Source of the DNA: Pseudopyrenochaeta lycopersici
Taxonomy: Eukaryota; Ascomycota; Dothideomycetes; Pleosporales; Pseudopyrenochaetaceae
Length of the DNA stretch: 64,000 nt
NCBI GenBank assembly: GCA_003313425.1
Contig: NHZP01000002.1
Location: 1 to 64,000 of the forward strand
Reading direction: 5' to 3'
The notes under the pieces were generated by a model. The model made no database searches and was not told the origin of the DNA. It was given only the letters and a program-made list of their open reading frames with translations. This document shows positions 32,743-45,059 of this stretch, in pieces; the stretch's first letter is position 1, and each line of letters starts with the position of its first letter. The position numbers were made by a program, and so were the translations under genes.

Positions 32743-34521
32743 TATCTTTCATCACGTGTCTGGTTGTACCGTCAACATGGACAGAAGCCCACCACACCCT
32801 CGCGACGCTTCCGGTAGATCGGCGTGATAACCTAAGTTTGGTGCTTGGCGATGATGTGACAGCGGATTTATTCTTTAAGTCACAACATGATTTCTTCGCA
32901 CCGGTCATTGAAAAGAATAAAGAAATCAAGGGACAGCATCGTCGCTTACCATATGTGGAGGAAAAGCTCATCGGACAGGGCTCTTTTGGCAAAATCTACG
33001 AGGTTGTGGTACGTATTTTCCCATGTTGCACCTTTCCACCTACGCTCGGACACTCCTGGAAGCCTTCGCATACTTCTAAGTCTTCAGCGAAGCCTCCATG
33101 AAGTACTGAGTATCTTGTGCTATTACGAGGCTGTTCTCACTGCCCTAGTAGTGTTGGATATATCCGCGCTGTACTCAAGTTAAAGTAGCGGACTTAGTGC
33201 ACATGTCGTCACATCGGAGGTGCAAAGGTGCTTTGAATCTACAATTGCGGACCAGGGATTCTCGTTAGACACATGCTGACGACCATGCAAGGTTTCGCCA
33301 CACCACTTCAAAGATGGTCATGGCATGTCTAATTACACGGGACTGCGGCTCGCACGAAAAGATTTTGAGCTCAACGCGGAAGATAGGGCTCACGAGAAAG
33401 AACGAGACGTATTGCGAGAAATCGTCCGGAACGGAAAGAAACATAACAACATCATGGAGAGCTTGGGAAGTCTAGAAATCGGCTCGACCTACTCCCTCTT
33501 CATGCCTTTGGCAGAGTGCGACCTCAAGCAATATATGGAGAAGAATCCTACACCACCGGAAACTCCTTTACAAATGGCACAGATCGTGCAGTCTTGTGTC
33601 GGACTCGCAGGTGCCATTGTTTATCTTCATGAAGAGCTGGAGTCGCCTGTGTACGAAAAGCTCTCTTGTTTCCACATGGACCTCAAACCACAGAACATTC
33701 TAGTAGTCCACGACCCTGAAACTGGCGAGCAGTATTGGAAACTGTCGGACTTCAATATGTCCTGTGTAAAGGTGAAGCCTAAGCCCCCCGACGAGCCGTT
33801 GTCGCTGAGGAGAAGTCTGGCATTCAATGACAACCATCTGGAAATCAACAAGCTATTCAAGCGGCGAGTTCCCGATGATGCAGACGCTTCAATCGCCGAC
33901 TACACTACGAATAGATGGGGTTGGGGTACTTATCTCGCCCCAGAAGCTTGCATTGATGGCTACCGCGTTCAAGCAGAAAGTGACACCTGGTCTTTAGGCT
34001 GCGTGATAAGTGTCGTTTTCTCATATCTCTACGGAGGCCAGCCAGCGGTTACAGAATTTGCACACCTTCGCTCCAAGAAAGGCTTGGACACTTTCTTCTC
34101 CTTCTCCGGCAACAACGAACCGCACAAGCTGAGCGATGCACAGTTGAATGACGCAGTGAAGAGATGGTATCATAAACTTTGTAAGGAGACAAAGAAACGA
34201 AATACCGAGGAGGGTGCCATTTTCGATGGTATGATCAAGTTCCTTAGGCAAAAAGTCCTTGTTATCCATCCAAAACAACGACAACAAACCAAAGATATCC
34301 GAGACCAGTTGATCATCGCATCTAAGGCATTCCGCAGCATGGCAAGTGAAGGGCGTAACTCCCCTTGGCACTCACAATCTCGATTCAGTATGAGTAGGCT
34401 TAGAAACGCTTCCTGGCGGCGGCGATCCGAAGTGGAAGTAAACCATGATTGGAAGATGTCATTCGCGACAGACGTTCGCTCGTGTGTGTTCGGACCAAAT
34501 ACTCACCCTTTTTTTGCGTAA
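32739..34521 (+). pseudogene. Second protein kinase domain (composite gene, N-terminal part)
   Basis: Exon 32,739-33,008 and exon 33,292-34,521 join in phase (donor GTACGT, AAG acceptor). The glycine loop is LIGQGSFGKIYEV, then RLARKDFE with the putative lysine, FHMDLKPQNIL in place of HRDLKxxN, LSDFNMS in place of DFG, and YLAPEACIDGY with SDTWSLGCV. The Gly of DFG is Asn, so the activity may be unusual or lost. No ATG start is obvious upstream; the frame is open back across the end of the first kinase, so the true start may need another exon. The coding sequence continues into 34,530-37,764, and the stop at 34,519 may be spliced out. Confidence 0.7.
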
Positions 34522-34529
34522 CCGATAAC

Positions 34530-35753
34530 ACCGTTTTGCTTATTCTCTGGACCACGTGTTGATTTCTGAAGACACAGAGGACTTTCATGACAATCTCATG
34601 ACTTATGGTGAAGCGACTCCTATTGACAAAGGGCGACAATGGGCTCACATCCGAGTTACAAATCAGTATATTGTCGCAGCTACAAATCATCATGAATTCG
34701 AGGTACTGCCACGACACTTACCTTGATAGGCTATGCTGAGTCAACATAGTGTTACATCTATCACATCTCATCGCCTGGCAATCGCAATACCAGACTTGAA
34801 TTGATCCATCACTGGGAACTCAATTTACCAAGAATATGGAAGCTTGCAGTGTCTCCTGATGCCCAGTTTGTCGCGTTCGTTCTTTACCACAACGGGGCTC
34901 ATGACGAGACTGGGCTTCTGTACATCACACGGATGGATTATGGTCAGGTTGCCCACCCTGAAAGGTATGCCACGATGATGCTCCTCGAACTTGAAGAAGT
35001 TAGCTCATTATCACGACAGCAAGCTATACTCGATCATCTCATCGTCTTCCGAAGGAAGTTCAAATTCCAGCTCCCCACTAGGCCGGCCCATTACATTGCC
35101 GTGTCCCGCAGAAGATGTTCGTGAGCTTAGGTTCTCAGAAGTCAACGGCGTATACGTGGTTGCAAAGCCTCGGCACAGTAACAGCTCCACTGGCAATGTT
35201 AGGCATGTATACGCATGGTATATTAACGGAAGTCGACGTACAGCTCTTACTCCATGTGCCATTCGACACGAAGTATGGTTTTCGCTATACGTTGGATTTT
35301 CGCACGCTAACTCGAGTTCAGGGTAAAGATGACCTTCTTCACGGGCTATTTACATGCTTCACACCATTCAACCGCGATCTCGCCTTCGCCATGCTCTCAG
35401 AAGAGAAGAGAGTGATAGTCCGTGCTTGAAACGTCCAAAAGTACTCGCAAAGTACTCTGCGGGGCTATCGCCTCCGTCGCATCCTTGTCGATCAGGATGA
35501 CCAGCAGATCCTCGCGTTTGGTACAAGGGAAGCGCACAACGACCTTCAGTTGTTCACCATTCCAGTATCAAATATGAAAGAAGACCTTGTCCTGAAATCC
35601 GGGCATAAGCTGACAGGAATGACATATCATAGCAGGTTTGTGGCCGCTATCAACACAACATCCGTGTTGCACATAACGCGTCGCTGTGTATTGATCGCTA
35701 TCCTGTAGGGTGCAACTGTCCGAGTCGTTCGTCATCAACTGGAAGGCGAAAGA
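34530..35753 (+). pseudogene. Middle part of composite kinase gene, beta-propeller-like
   Basis: The frame at 34,540-34,701 (HVLISEDTEDFHDNL, RVTNQYIVAATNHHEFE) joins 34,750 through a 48-bp intron. It then reads RIWKLAVSPDAQFVAFVL and ETGLLYITR, strand-turn-strand repeats typical of a propeller. Further segments are VRELRFSEVNGVYVVAKP and KDDLLHGLFTCFTPFNRDLAF, then ILAFGTREAHNDLQLF. At least two frameshifts (near 35,000 and 35,260) and the stops TGA 35,427-35,429 and TAG at about 35,706 break it. The propeller call is from pattern only. It links the kinase region to the linker that follows in the same frame. Confidence 0.5.
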
Positions 35754-37764
35754 TTGACGATCGAGAAAATGCCACAATACTTGCCGACACAGATTTGGAG
35801 AAACAGGGGGTCAGAAAACAGACGCCAACGTGTCAGCGCGGTCGAGTTTAATGTTTGGGACACAGGTGGTGAAAAGAAGCACCCCCGCGTTTCCGAACTT
35901 GCAATCGGACCACGCTTCTCCTCCACTTCACCCAAAGTTTCTCCAGATGCCTATTATGATACAGACACGCCGCATCCTGAGCTCTATAGCCCTGCTTCAG
36001 ATTGGCACCCCGATTGGTTACCCAGCTCTGACTCCTCCCCACAGAGCAACAAGCTCCGAAGACGCGGTGCGAGTCGCGACATCGCAGGAGAGCATACTCC
36101 CGGATTGCCTCTAATTGATATCCTGGCGACAAGAGCAAATGAAGCGGTCGAAGATGTCGAGCTAGTAACCAGAAAAGTCGAGCCAGCTAGGGAAATCGAA
36201 CCAGCTAGAGAAATCAAGTTAACGAGAGAAGTCGAGCTAACCGGAGAATTCAAGTCCTCACAGAGCCCAGTCGCTCCGGCCAACGAAGAACAAGTCAGCA
36301 ACGGCGGCCTCATCTTCATCACGGCTGAGAAACTAGTAGACTTCAAGTCGAAGGAAACCATGACTACAGTGCGCAAGGAGGCTATGGATGCATTTCTAAA
36401 CGGCAAGAAGCAGTCTGGGAAGACTGCTAAGAACTCAGCAGACAGATCAAGGTTCAGCAGTGTTGACTCTGGCTCAAGAGCTTCCATCAGGTTAAGATCA
36501 AGCGTTGGACAGGGAAATGTTTTCACCGACACTATCCATGAGACCATAGCAAATGAAGCGGCCGGAGAAGACGAGCCAGCTAGACAAGTCGGACCAGCCG
36601 AAGATGTTGAGTCAGCCAGAAAGGATGCATTAACCAAGAGAGTCAAACCCGTACAGGAAGATCGCGCGGCCAAAGAATTCCACTCGATCAAAGACGTCGA
36701 GAGGGCGAAAACTATTGATGCGTTTAAAGAGGCTAGCCAATATCATACCCAGGAATCGCAGTCGGGGATGCTACCAGAGTCAAAATTCACATACCAAGAC
36801 GTGATAACGTCTTTCTTCCATCAAAGTACAAAAATATGCCTGAGCCAATGGAATTTACCATTACTCATTGACTGGCTTATTGACCGGCTTTTGGTTCGGC
36901 GCCAAGAACCACCCGTCCCAAGAAATCGAGTCAGAGCGCGGTGGCAATGTGTACGTCTTATGTGACCGTGAATAATCAAGCACTGACACCCATAGACATG
37001 CGGTTCACGTCTCTATGACGATTTTGTTAAACTAAAACCAGGGGCTGTCAGAGCACTCGAGAAGTATTTGAGCGTCTCTCATCAACAATCTACTGGATCT
37101 TCGACTCGTGGTGCGGGACTGTCTGCACGAAAACTTAGGTCGCAGATCATGGAGTGGAACGAGCCCGGCTACTAGAAACGTGCTGCCGGTGCAACAACCC
37201 AGCCACACGTCTCAGACAACGGCAAGGCCAAATGCCAGCCCAGCCCAGCCTCAACCTACTCCTGCAAGACCTCACCTTTACTTGTTGCTATGTGTAGATG
37301 AAGGCTCCGGCGACCACTATATCAAGAAGAGCTCCAGAATGTTGCAACAGATCTCGAGTTATTCAAATTCTTGCGTTCAAAGTATTTTGACGGACGGCGA
37401 GTAAAGGACTGGTTTACATTGAGGAGCGTCGCTACACTATCGCTGAGTCGGGTATGTTTTGCTATGTCCCCCGTGTCGATTTCTATCCACACAAAAAACC
37501 ATCCTCGATCAGTTACCGAAGAGGATCGGACCGCTAAGAGCATCATACGAACAAGAACAAACCGGCTGGGGAATGCACATCGAGGAAAATTGGCACATAC
37601 AGTCATTGTACTTCTTAATTGTTGTGTTAGTCATATGTAGCTTGACGTTCGGAGTCGTGTAGTCGGCAAAGAGGGGAGATATCCAAGGCGCATTTGCGAT
37701 CTCCAGTTTTGGGCTAACCCTAGGCAGTTTGCTGCTAGGCTACCTTGTTGTGAGATGTACCTGA
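35754..37764 (+). pseudogene. Linker and C-terminal membrane module of composite kinase gene
   Basis: An open run 35,754-36,962 holds a disordered, charged linker with repeats (EPAREIEPAREIKLTREVE). It then reads LPLLIDWLIDRLLVRRQEPP and RARWQC, joined by a 47-bp intron to TCGSRLYDDFVKLKPGA. From memory this C-CG--LYDDF motif recurs in fungal multi-domain proteins ahead of a C-terminal membrane part. That part is also here: LYLLLCVDEG, then ELFKFLRSKYFDG, KDWFTLRS, GWGMHIEENWHIQSLYFLIV and an IQGAFAISSFGLTLGSLLLG hydrophobic end. TAG at 37,660-37,662 stands for a Trp. Frameshifts occur near 37,170, 37,315 and in the A-run at about 37,492. Confidence 0.6.
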
Positions 37765-38889
37765 TCGACATTGGTATAATGCTATTTCGAAATAATGTTG
37801 GAGAAGTATGGCCCTATGCATCGTCATAGGTAGAAAGGATGGAGCATTCGAAGACTTCCAAGCATAACAGGGGTAACGACTTATGGAGAGTCAGTACCAC
37901 AGCAGTCACGATGATGGATCCAATGTGGAGTACGTTATGTGAACATTGGCATTGGCGAGCACCTTGAACGTCTTGCTGACACGCAAAGCATTTGAAAGCC
38001 GCGCGAAGGGTTCCGTTACTGGTTGGCCTTCCAAAGGTATCTGACAAGACAGCCGCACCTGCGCTCTTCTTCGACAATGAAGTCGTGAATGCAACCACCG
38101 GATGAAAAACACCGCGAAAACATTATTGGCCACGCATGGACGACTCGACCAGCGTAATGTGTGTAAGCTTTCCTCCTCATCAGAACTCACAAGGGTGGAT
38201 CTCCAAGCGAGGCTCCATTTGCACTCACTCCTCCTTTCATACTTCGATGTGAGTGTCAGAATTTGACCATGAGAGATTCGGGCGAACTCGCTCTATACTT
38301 ACATTCTTCACCGCAGCGGGGGCGGGAAGTAAGGGGACGTGTTAGTATCTACGCTGCTTCTGACGGAGATGTCGAGCGTGAAGAATCTGCCGACGGTGGT
38401 CTTGAGCTAGTTGTGTGGACGAACTTTCGCTCACTGCTCCATCTTTGTCTGAACTGTTTGTTTCTGTTGTAGTGATTCTCTGCTTCAAAGGTAAAGGTAA
38501 AGCTAGGACAGCGGAACGTCTGAGTACGAGCGCGATTTGAGGGAGACAGTTGCTTCCTGTAAAATGGCAAGCAGTGGGCGCAATCTATTGCCTACCGACA
38601 CGACAAGCTGCATAGATTGATCTTCACTGTGACACCTTCTCGAGTCCCCTCTGGAGTTGACTTTTCCCTGCAAATTCCTGTTCTTTCACGTGCAACAACG
38701 AAGCAGAAACGACCGTGTCGTATCACACGTGCTTCCGGCGTTCCGATCCCGAAGCCTCGGCCAAACAGCGCGTCACACTGTTACTTTCTTTCACCACAAA
38801 TTTCCACTCCCATACCGACATGACGCTTCGATAGCACAACAATGCTTGCCAACAAACCAAACTCGGGTCATTGACCCACGAAGGTCAAC
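37765..38889. other. Intergenic, no gene recognised
   Basis: Only short overlapping ORFs; none has a recognisable domain. A minus-strand frame near 37,814-38,190 contains FKCFACQQDVQGARQCQC but lacks further support. Confidence 0.5.
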
Positions 38890-39920
38890 ATGGACGACAC
38901 TCGCCCAGAAAGCACCACAATCCCATCTGAGCCCGTTACCACTGCAAACCCACCGTCTCCAAACACTGATAAGATGCCAATACCACCAGCCCGCCCCTCC
39001 CTCGCCTGAAAGCTGCGTTTCTTGCTTCTGAGCACCTTGCCACTACTACTCGCTCCGCCGATCGCAACCTCCTCCGCCTATCCAAACTCCTCTGCACACC
39101 AACCGGCATCGACGTCCTCCTCTGCGCAACCTCCTATACCCTCACACTCGTCCACGCCCTCCTATCGCGCCTCCTCGACCGCAGGCTCGCCGATATTGCA
39201 ACCGAAATTGCCCAAAAAGCAGACGGCATCTTGCTCCCCAGAGAGACACAAATCGCGACTCTTCCTGCGCCCCCAAGCACGAAATTTGTCGCACACATCG
39301 TCGGAAGCTCGAAAGCACTCGCATCCACGATTACAGATTATCGCATTTTTGAACGCTTATGGGGTATTGTGGAAGTATATACTTGGGCAAGGGGAACGTA
39401 TCTTGATCCATTGAACAAGGATACGAGCAGGAAAGAGAAGGTCTTGAGAGGCCTGACGTGGGCGGCTATAGTAACCTATGTTGGCTTCCAGCTGCTTGAG
39501 AACGGCGCCTATTTGTCGAGTAAAGGTGCGTTAACGACGGCCAGCTGGACGGGTGAAGTGGGTAAGGCACGGGAGAATGCGTGGTGACTTTGGAGTTCGA
39601 GGTTCTGTGCTGCGTATGTTGGGGTAGAGGTGGTGAGGTTAGGGGTTGTGCGGTATTACAAGACTGCAGACTTGCATGCTAGTACGAGTGCGGGAGCGGA
39701 GGGCGAGAAGGAGGAGAAGATTGAAAGAGCGGAGAGGATAAGGAAAGAGAAGTTGGAGAATTGGCTGTGGTGGAGAGATTTGATTTCGAATGTCGCGTAT
39801 GCGCCAATGACGGTGCATTGGTCGCTCGAGCAGGGGCTGTTGAGTGATTGGGGAGTCGGTGCTTGTGGTATGGTTGCTGGTGGAGCGTTGTTGGCGGATG
39901 CGTGGAGGAGGACGGCGTAG
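38890..39920 (+). pseudogene. PEX11-like peroxisomal membrane protein gene, broken
   Basis: ATG 38,890 opens MDDTRPEST with a Pro/Thr-rich N-terminus, then the frame must shift by one base near 39,000. The rest reads as a PEX11-type protein: RLKAAFLASEHLATTTRSAD, LLRLSKLLCTPTGIDVLL, then DYRIFERLWGIVEVYTWARG, YVGFQLLENGAYL, and a C-terminal RDLISNVAYAPMTVHWSLEQG. PEX11 proteins bind and elongate the peroxisome membrane. TGA at 39,585-39,587 follows a Trp codon where Trp-Trp is expected (TGG to TGA). With one frameshift and one stop it is not functional as read. An intact paralogue elsewhere in the genome is expected. Confidence 0.72.
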
Positions 39921-42244
39921 CTGTATTAGTGCTCGGGAAGTATACTCGTTACGCTACATTGCTACTGAGAGCGGAACCTAAGAGGTGCACAAGGCGGGGC
40001 CTAAGCATCCGATGCGTGGAAGGAATCGTTGGCTTAGCGCGCTCAACCTTTCTCAAACCGTCTAACTCTGTTCAAAGTTGTGTTTCTTCCTGCCTCCAGC
40101 ACAACTTTCCGCCCACCTCTACACTGGCGCGCATGACGATAGTGCCAGTGAAGGATGTCGCAAACTTGGCGTCGATACCGAGATCGACGCCGTACTTTCC
40201 ACAATCGGCACACCGGCGTCCTCAATGTGGAGGACGGTGACGAAGTGTTCCTGCCACATCTGGAGGGCGACCTTGTCCTCTAAGTTACCGCTGAGTTAAT
40301 GGTCAATACTTTGTCTTGGTTCCGAATGGTTCTGATGCTTGCTGACAGTTCTACTTCAGGACTTAGTTTCGTGGTGGCTGAGTCTACAGCATGCTTGAAC
40401 AGGACACGCTCAACTGCCCCACATAATGTTTGTTTGTCCCAACTACAGTATAGTAACACCAACAATCTATAACCATATGCCTGCCTTATGGAATCGCTAG
40501 TGAGCATGACTTTAGCCTGCCAGTCGAGTAGCAAGCACTGCAGCCCCAAACCCAATAGCTTGGGGCCGAATCTGTCAACCTCGCCGGCCTGATCGGACCA
40601 GAATAACAATCAGGCTCAAGACTTCCATCCAAACAACCAATCGTAATATGTGGTGGCGAAGGACACAAGTCGGAAGTTCTGTGGACGACGAGCGACGGGG
40701 ACGACAGATTGGAATAGCCGTTCGACGGGAAGCACTGTTCAATGTGTCACCTGCTTTCTTCGACAGACACCCTGGAGTATGGACGCATCAAAGTCACTCT
40801 GAAGCTATTGCGCCAGGAAATGATGTTGCATGGTTGCAATAACTGCGAAACCCTCTTGCGCGGAATCAGAAGTCTTCTTAGCACACCAATCCGAAAAGAT
40901 CGGCGGGATTCAATGTTTGAAACAGATGACGACGCCCAATAAGCCATACAAGTCTGCGTGAACATCCAATCTAGCGATGCGATACTCGACGAGCTAGAAG
41001 TTTACTATCAAAGCGAGACTTCGTTCGAGTGGCCCTACTAGCTCTTGTCTCTACACTAATATAGGCACTGTCCTTATTTAGAGCGTGAGCAAAAAAGCCG
41101 TCGCGGAACCTGTGCGTCCCCTATATTAGGGTATAAATGTTAGTGCAGACGACATATGGATTCGGTTCGCAAGTGATAATATACTATAGATACTATTAGA
41201 GTATCGGCTGTTATGCTCGTCTGTGTGCGGAATAACAGTAGGTATCGGTGATGGGTCTAGAATAGTATGGAGTTGCAGTATGGACCTGCGACATCTTTTG
41301 AAAAGTAAGCACTTATTCTTCGTCTCTTTACTTTTTCTATAAAAGGGGACGGGGGTACACTAGAATATAATTAGATTAGATTATGTCTTCTCCTATCAGG
41401 ACTTCGAGATATCATATAAAATACACTAACTTATAAGACTATTGTAATTCTATATTGCAGGCTAAACAGCGTAGAAGAGAGGTTTAAAGAACAATATTAA
41501 TCTAACTGTAGCTCTGTACACTCATGGGTTAGGGGTTGGAGGTCTTGAACGATAAATATAGTTCGGCGCGGAGCGTTGTTCGAAGCGCCTTAGCTGTCGA
41601 TACTGCGCTAGAGAGTAGTAGACCTGCACTACAGCACCACGACTCAGATGCGGTAGTACTTAACTCGGTATATAGTCTTTGCACATCTTTGTATAACCTG
41701 ATAGATTCTTAGATATACCCACTGAGCCTTTGGTGCATCCGAGGCTGTCCGAGAAGGGGCTGCCGTGCATGCCAGCAGCGAATTCTGGTATTGCTGGCTA
41801 AGCAGGCGTCTGTTGGCGACGAGGACAAACACAGAGACCGGCTCAGGGTCAAGATCTCTATTCCGAGATCTTCTGCGTCTTTTAGCTGTGGTTGACTTTG
41901 TTGTGGTGGGGAGCACTACCGGCATGCCACCACGTAGGGTTTTCCGCCACACATAGAGGGATAGTACCCCCTCACTTGTCTCGCCACACAGTGTCTCGCT
42001 ACGCAGTGAGGCAAGTTAGTGTATCGTTCGATTCTATCATCATGAGGGCGAGGTTCGGGAGCCTGGTGGAATTGCGGCGCACGGTCCTTATCAGCATGGA
42101 TTTACTTTCTGCCGCTATCAACCCAACTGTCGATCAGGTGATATGCATCTGATACAGCACCTAGTAGTGGAGGAGAAATAAGAAAAGTAGAAGAACCCCG
42201 AATTCAAGACTCTATTACGCCAATAGTAATCCGTCTAAATAAAG
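39921..42244. other. Intergenic with probable decayed elements
   Basis: There are no supported genes. Around 41,148-41,465 an AT-rich segment begins TGTTAGTGCAGACGAC or TGTTATGCTCG, has a TATAAAAGGGGACGG box (41,337) and ends GGCTAAACA. It looks like an LTR, but I could not find a target duplication. Near 41,975-42,020 a short inverted pair (ACTTGTCTC/GAGGCAAGT) flanks CTCGCCACACAG. Confidence 0.45.
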
Positions 42245-43642
42245 TTACTTGTTCAATACCACAGGCTTGTTATCATCAGGATGATCGTCCGTATCGCTGT
42301 CCTCCTCCCAAGACTGTATCCACCTCTCTAACCTTTCCAGAGGCCCTGGGCGGTTAGGGTTGAGCAAATGAAAATCACGTAGCTTGTGCGGACTATTCTT
42401 GAAGTTAGAAGCATCGTACCAGATTGGATCGTCCTCATAATCAAGCCATTTGACACAGTACTGTAGCTTTTTGCGACTGATACGAGCATTAAGGATCCTA
42501 TCTACCTCATACTCGTTGTCTTTGTCAGCAGCGCCGCGATTGCGCTTCCACTCATGCTTGTGCGAGCGAGAAGGGCGGACAGTTGATATTGGCTGCTTGT
42601 GGTTTTTAAGATGGCGGACGTGATCCTCGCTGCTGTCATCGCTGCTGTCGTTGCTGTAGCATTCTTGGGCATCGTCCCGGCTGCACGGTGGTGCTGAAAG
42701 GGGTTTTAATGCCGAAGGACGGTTAGAGAGCGGGTTGCCACCGGCGGGTGATCGCTCTTGTTGCTTCGTTGAGCACGCATGCTGCTTAGAGTACTGCTTC
42801 GACGTCGTATTCAACGATCGAGTGTGCCGTTTGGTTGACGGCCAGAGTTTCCACTTGCGTGTCAGCGACTCAGTCTGATTACCGTGGTCATTATTGTCAC
42901 CGCCGTCTGTATCGCTGCTGCTGCTCGTGTCTTCGATCATAAGGAGTCTTCCTTGCGATGACTGTTCGATATTCACCTTCGACGAGCTGATTGACGGCTC
43001 TGAATGATATTTGCGGCTCGTCGGCCCGCTCAGTTGAGTCTTCACTTCGTCAACCGCATCGTGATTGATAACCGACCCCGCATCTGTAGGATACGCCTGC
43101 CCACAACACTAGAGGGCCGAGATGCTCGACACTTCACGCTGGTCACCTTTCTGTGTGCCTGCATAATCTTCGTGCAAGTCCCCCTCATCGGTATCTGATC
43201 TTGGCTGGCTGTCTTCGATGACAACCGTATGCTCTACGCAATGTCAGAATTGGTGTACAAGGGCCACTATTACGGTCGCACTCGGGCGCTTACCTTGACA
43301 GCTATTTTCATAAGTCGCTGGCCAATTTGAGCTCTCGTCCTCTATGCCATCTCGTAAGGTTCGCTCGAAGTCCTCGTCTTCAATTTCGTTCTTCAGTGCC
43401 AAATCGGCGTAACTGCCAACATCACCCTCTCCCCCACCTCTGCTACCGCGAATCTCGCTCGTGCCTTCTCCAACTTTGTTTGTGTTAATCATTACAGGGC
43501 ACTGGAGTCTGTGGCTTCGTCAGCTGTAGGGGTGCGTACCTAAGCATGTCAAATCAATGACTTCGACTCTACCCGACGTAGGTACAGGATCCTCTTTATT
43601 GTCCAGTTCAGTGTCCGATCTTAGGCTGTCGTTGCTTAGCAT
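42245..43642 (-). pseudogene. Chromodomain protein gene with one premature stop
   Basis: Exons 43,642-43,540, 43,473-43,294 and 43,233-42,245 give 423 codons. An alternative start at 43,492 would skip exon 1. Exon 1 ends with VEVIDLTCL, a typical SUMO-interaction motif. The middle is acidic and Ser-rich with basic patches. The C-terminus has a clear chromodomain, EYEVDRILNARISRKKLQYC, then VKWLDYEDDPIWYDASNFK, i.e. the aromatic cage and WEP-like region. It would bind methylated histone tails in heterochromatin. TAG at 43,109-43,111 interrupts exon 3 (CAG or TGG precursor). From below the stop, 266 codons with the whole chromodomain remain open. A transposon origin is possible but no retroelement domain is attached. 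Confidence 0.7.
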
Positions 43643-45059
43643 GCATTCTCATAATGCTTTTTTTACGTTTTTTACGTACAAAAGTTCTGCGTGGACATGC
43701 AGACTGCTTTTCCAGAAATTGCAACCTAGGGCATAACAATTGAGGACATATTTGTCTGACTAGACTTGTATATATCGGCATTGCTAGAGGATGTGGAATT
43801 ACTGAATGAGCAATTCACCAACTCTGCGCTCGTTTCTTCTTTGAAGATTCGGCAAAAGTCTGAATTTATGATCGCTGTTCGATCCTATACTGAGCTCAGT
43901 TTTGGTCCTGTTTTCTGGCTCAACCTCCTGTGTCTCTGTGTCTGTGGAGTAACTCAGGCGCAGCGAAGAATTCTACGGTGCGTTTTATGTGTGGATAGTA
44001 ACTTTAGGGTCGGGGAGCCTGGGCTGAAAGGTCTGCTAGGACGGCTTAGGTTAGCATCGACGGTAGAGGCGCCACTGCCATTGATTGTTTAATCTCAGCC
44101 CTAGTAGATACGAGGATCCTCCGCGCCTGCTATCCAACCGGAGTGAGACTCAATTCTGCACGGGCCAGTTGGAAAGATAATTCATGCAACTGGACGCCAC
44201 ATGGCTTCAGATAATGGGAGACCAAGCAAGCGCCCACATTTAATCCTTAAATCTTAATCTTGATACTAAGCACCCAGGAGAACTCGGAACACTGTCACAT
44301 CGGAACAATAAGAATGCACATCAACCGTAGACTCCTCTTAGCGCCCTAATATTGTTTACTCTAACTTGCATCTAGAGAATAATACTAGACTGAGAATAAT
44401 CGTAAGATTATCAAGACCGGCCAAGAGACGTCAGGTTAGATTCCTAATTAGCAATATTAGATCAAGACTAATTCGAATAGTCACGTGCTAAATAAGGGAT
44501 TAACAACGCGTGTAACGGCATCTTCCGGTGCATATCTATTTTATTCTATCCTATCACAGTTCGTGATAGTCTTAATGCAACGCTACTCTATCCTGCGAGC
44601 TGAAGCGTCATATTTTACCATAGTTATACTTTACAGGTTTAAGCTTGCCGCAAGTATCCTAACTGACTGCTTCCTGAAGCTATAGAGGCTATTAGTTGTT
44701 AAGGTCAGTTTGACACGCGTAACTTACAATAACGCAGTTGCTACCTCTTCTCGCCTAACACTTCGGGATCAGCATCATTTTCGGTCCGAATACTCCCTTT
44801 TCAGAAATAGATTGATGCCCCTCCTGGGCCGTCTTTATGTACGCCACTAATTGTACTCTTTTCCACTTAACGTCTGTCAATTACGGCGAGGCAGTCATTT
44901 CACTGCCATGGCGTTGTCGTGTTCGCACCTCTGGGCAAGTGGTTTGCAGCTGCAGCCTTTATATGTTCGATTCCATCCTCATCATGTCAAGGCCTTCCGC
45001 ATGTGTTCTACATTGTACGTTCTTATCTGGTCCAAGACAGTGGGTCTCCGCTTAGAACC
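43643..45059. other. Intergenic, no gene recognised
   Basis: A 108-codon plus-strand ORF (43,766-44,092) has no recognisable motif and looks like chance. The rest shows no repeat or gene. The last 200 bp are the promoter side of the gene at 45,060. Confidence 0.5.

Noticed and set aside
37906..38190. 94-codon minus-strand ORFs with several cysteines
   Set aside because: Two frames overlap here, neither has a recognisable motif, and neither extends beyond chance length.
41148..41465. Possible solo LTR with TATA box
   Set aside because: Ends are plausible (TGTTA...AAACA), but no target duplication and no second copy in the window; kept only as a note in the intergenic entry.
43766..44092. 108-codon plus-strand ORF
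   Set aside because: No domain, leader or splice support, and its codon content looks random.
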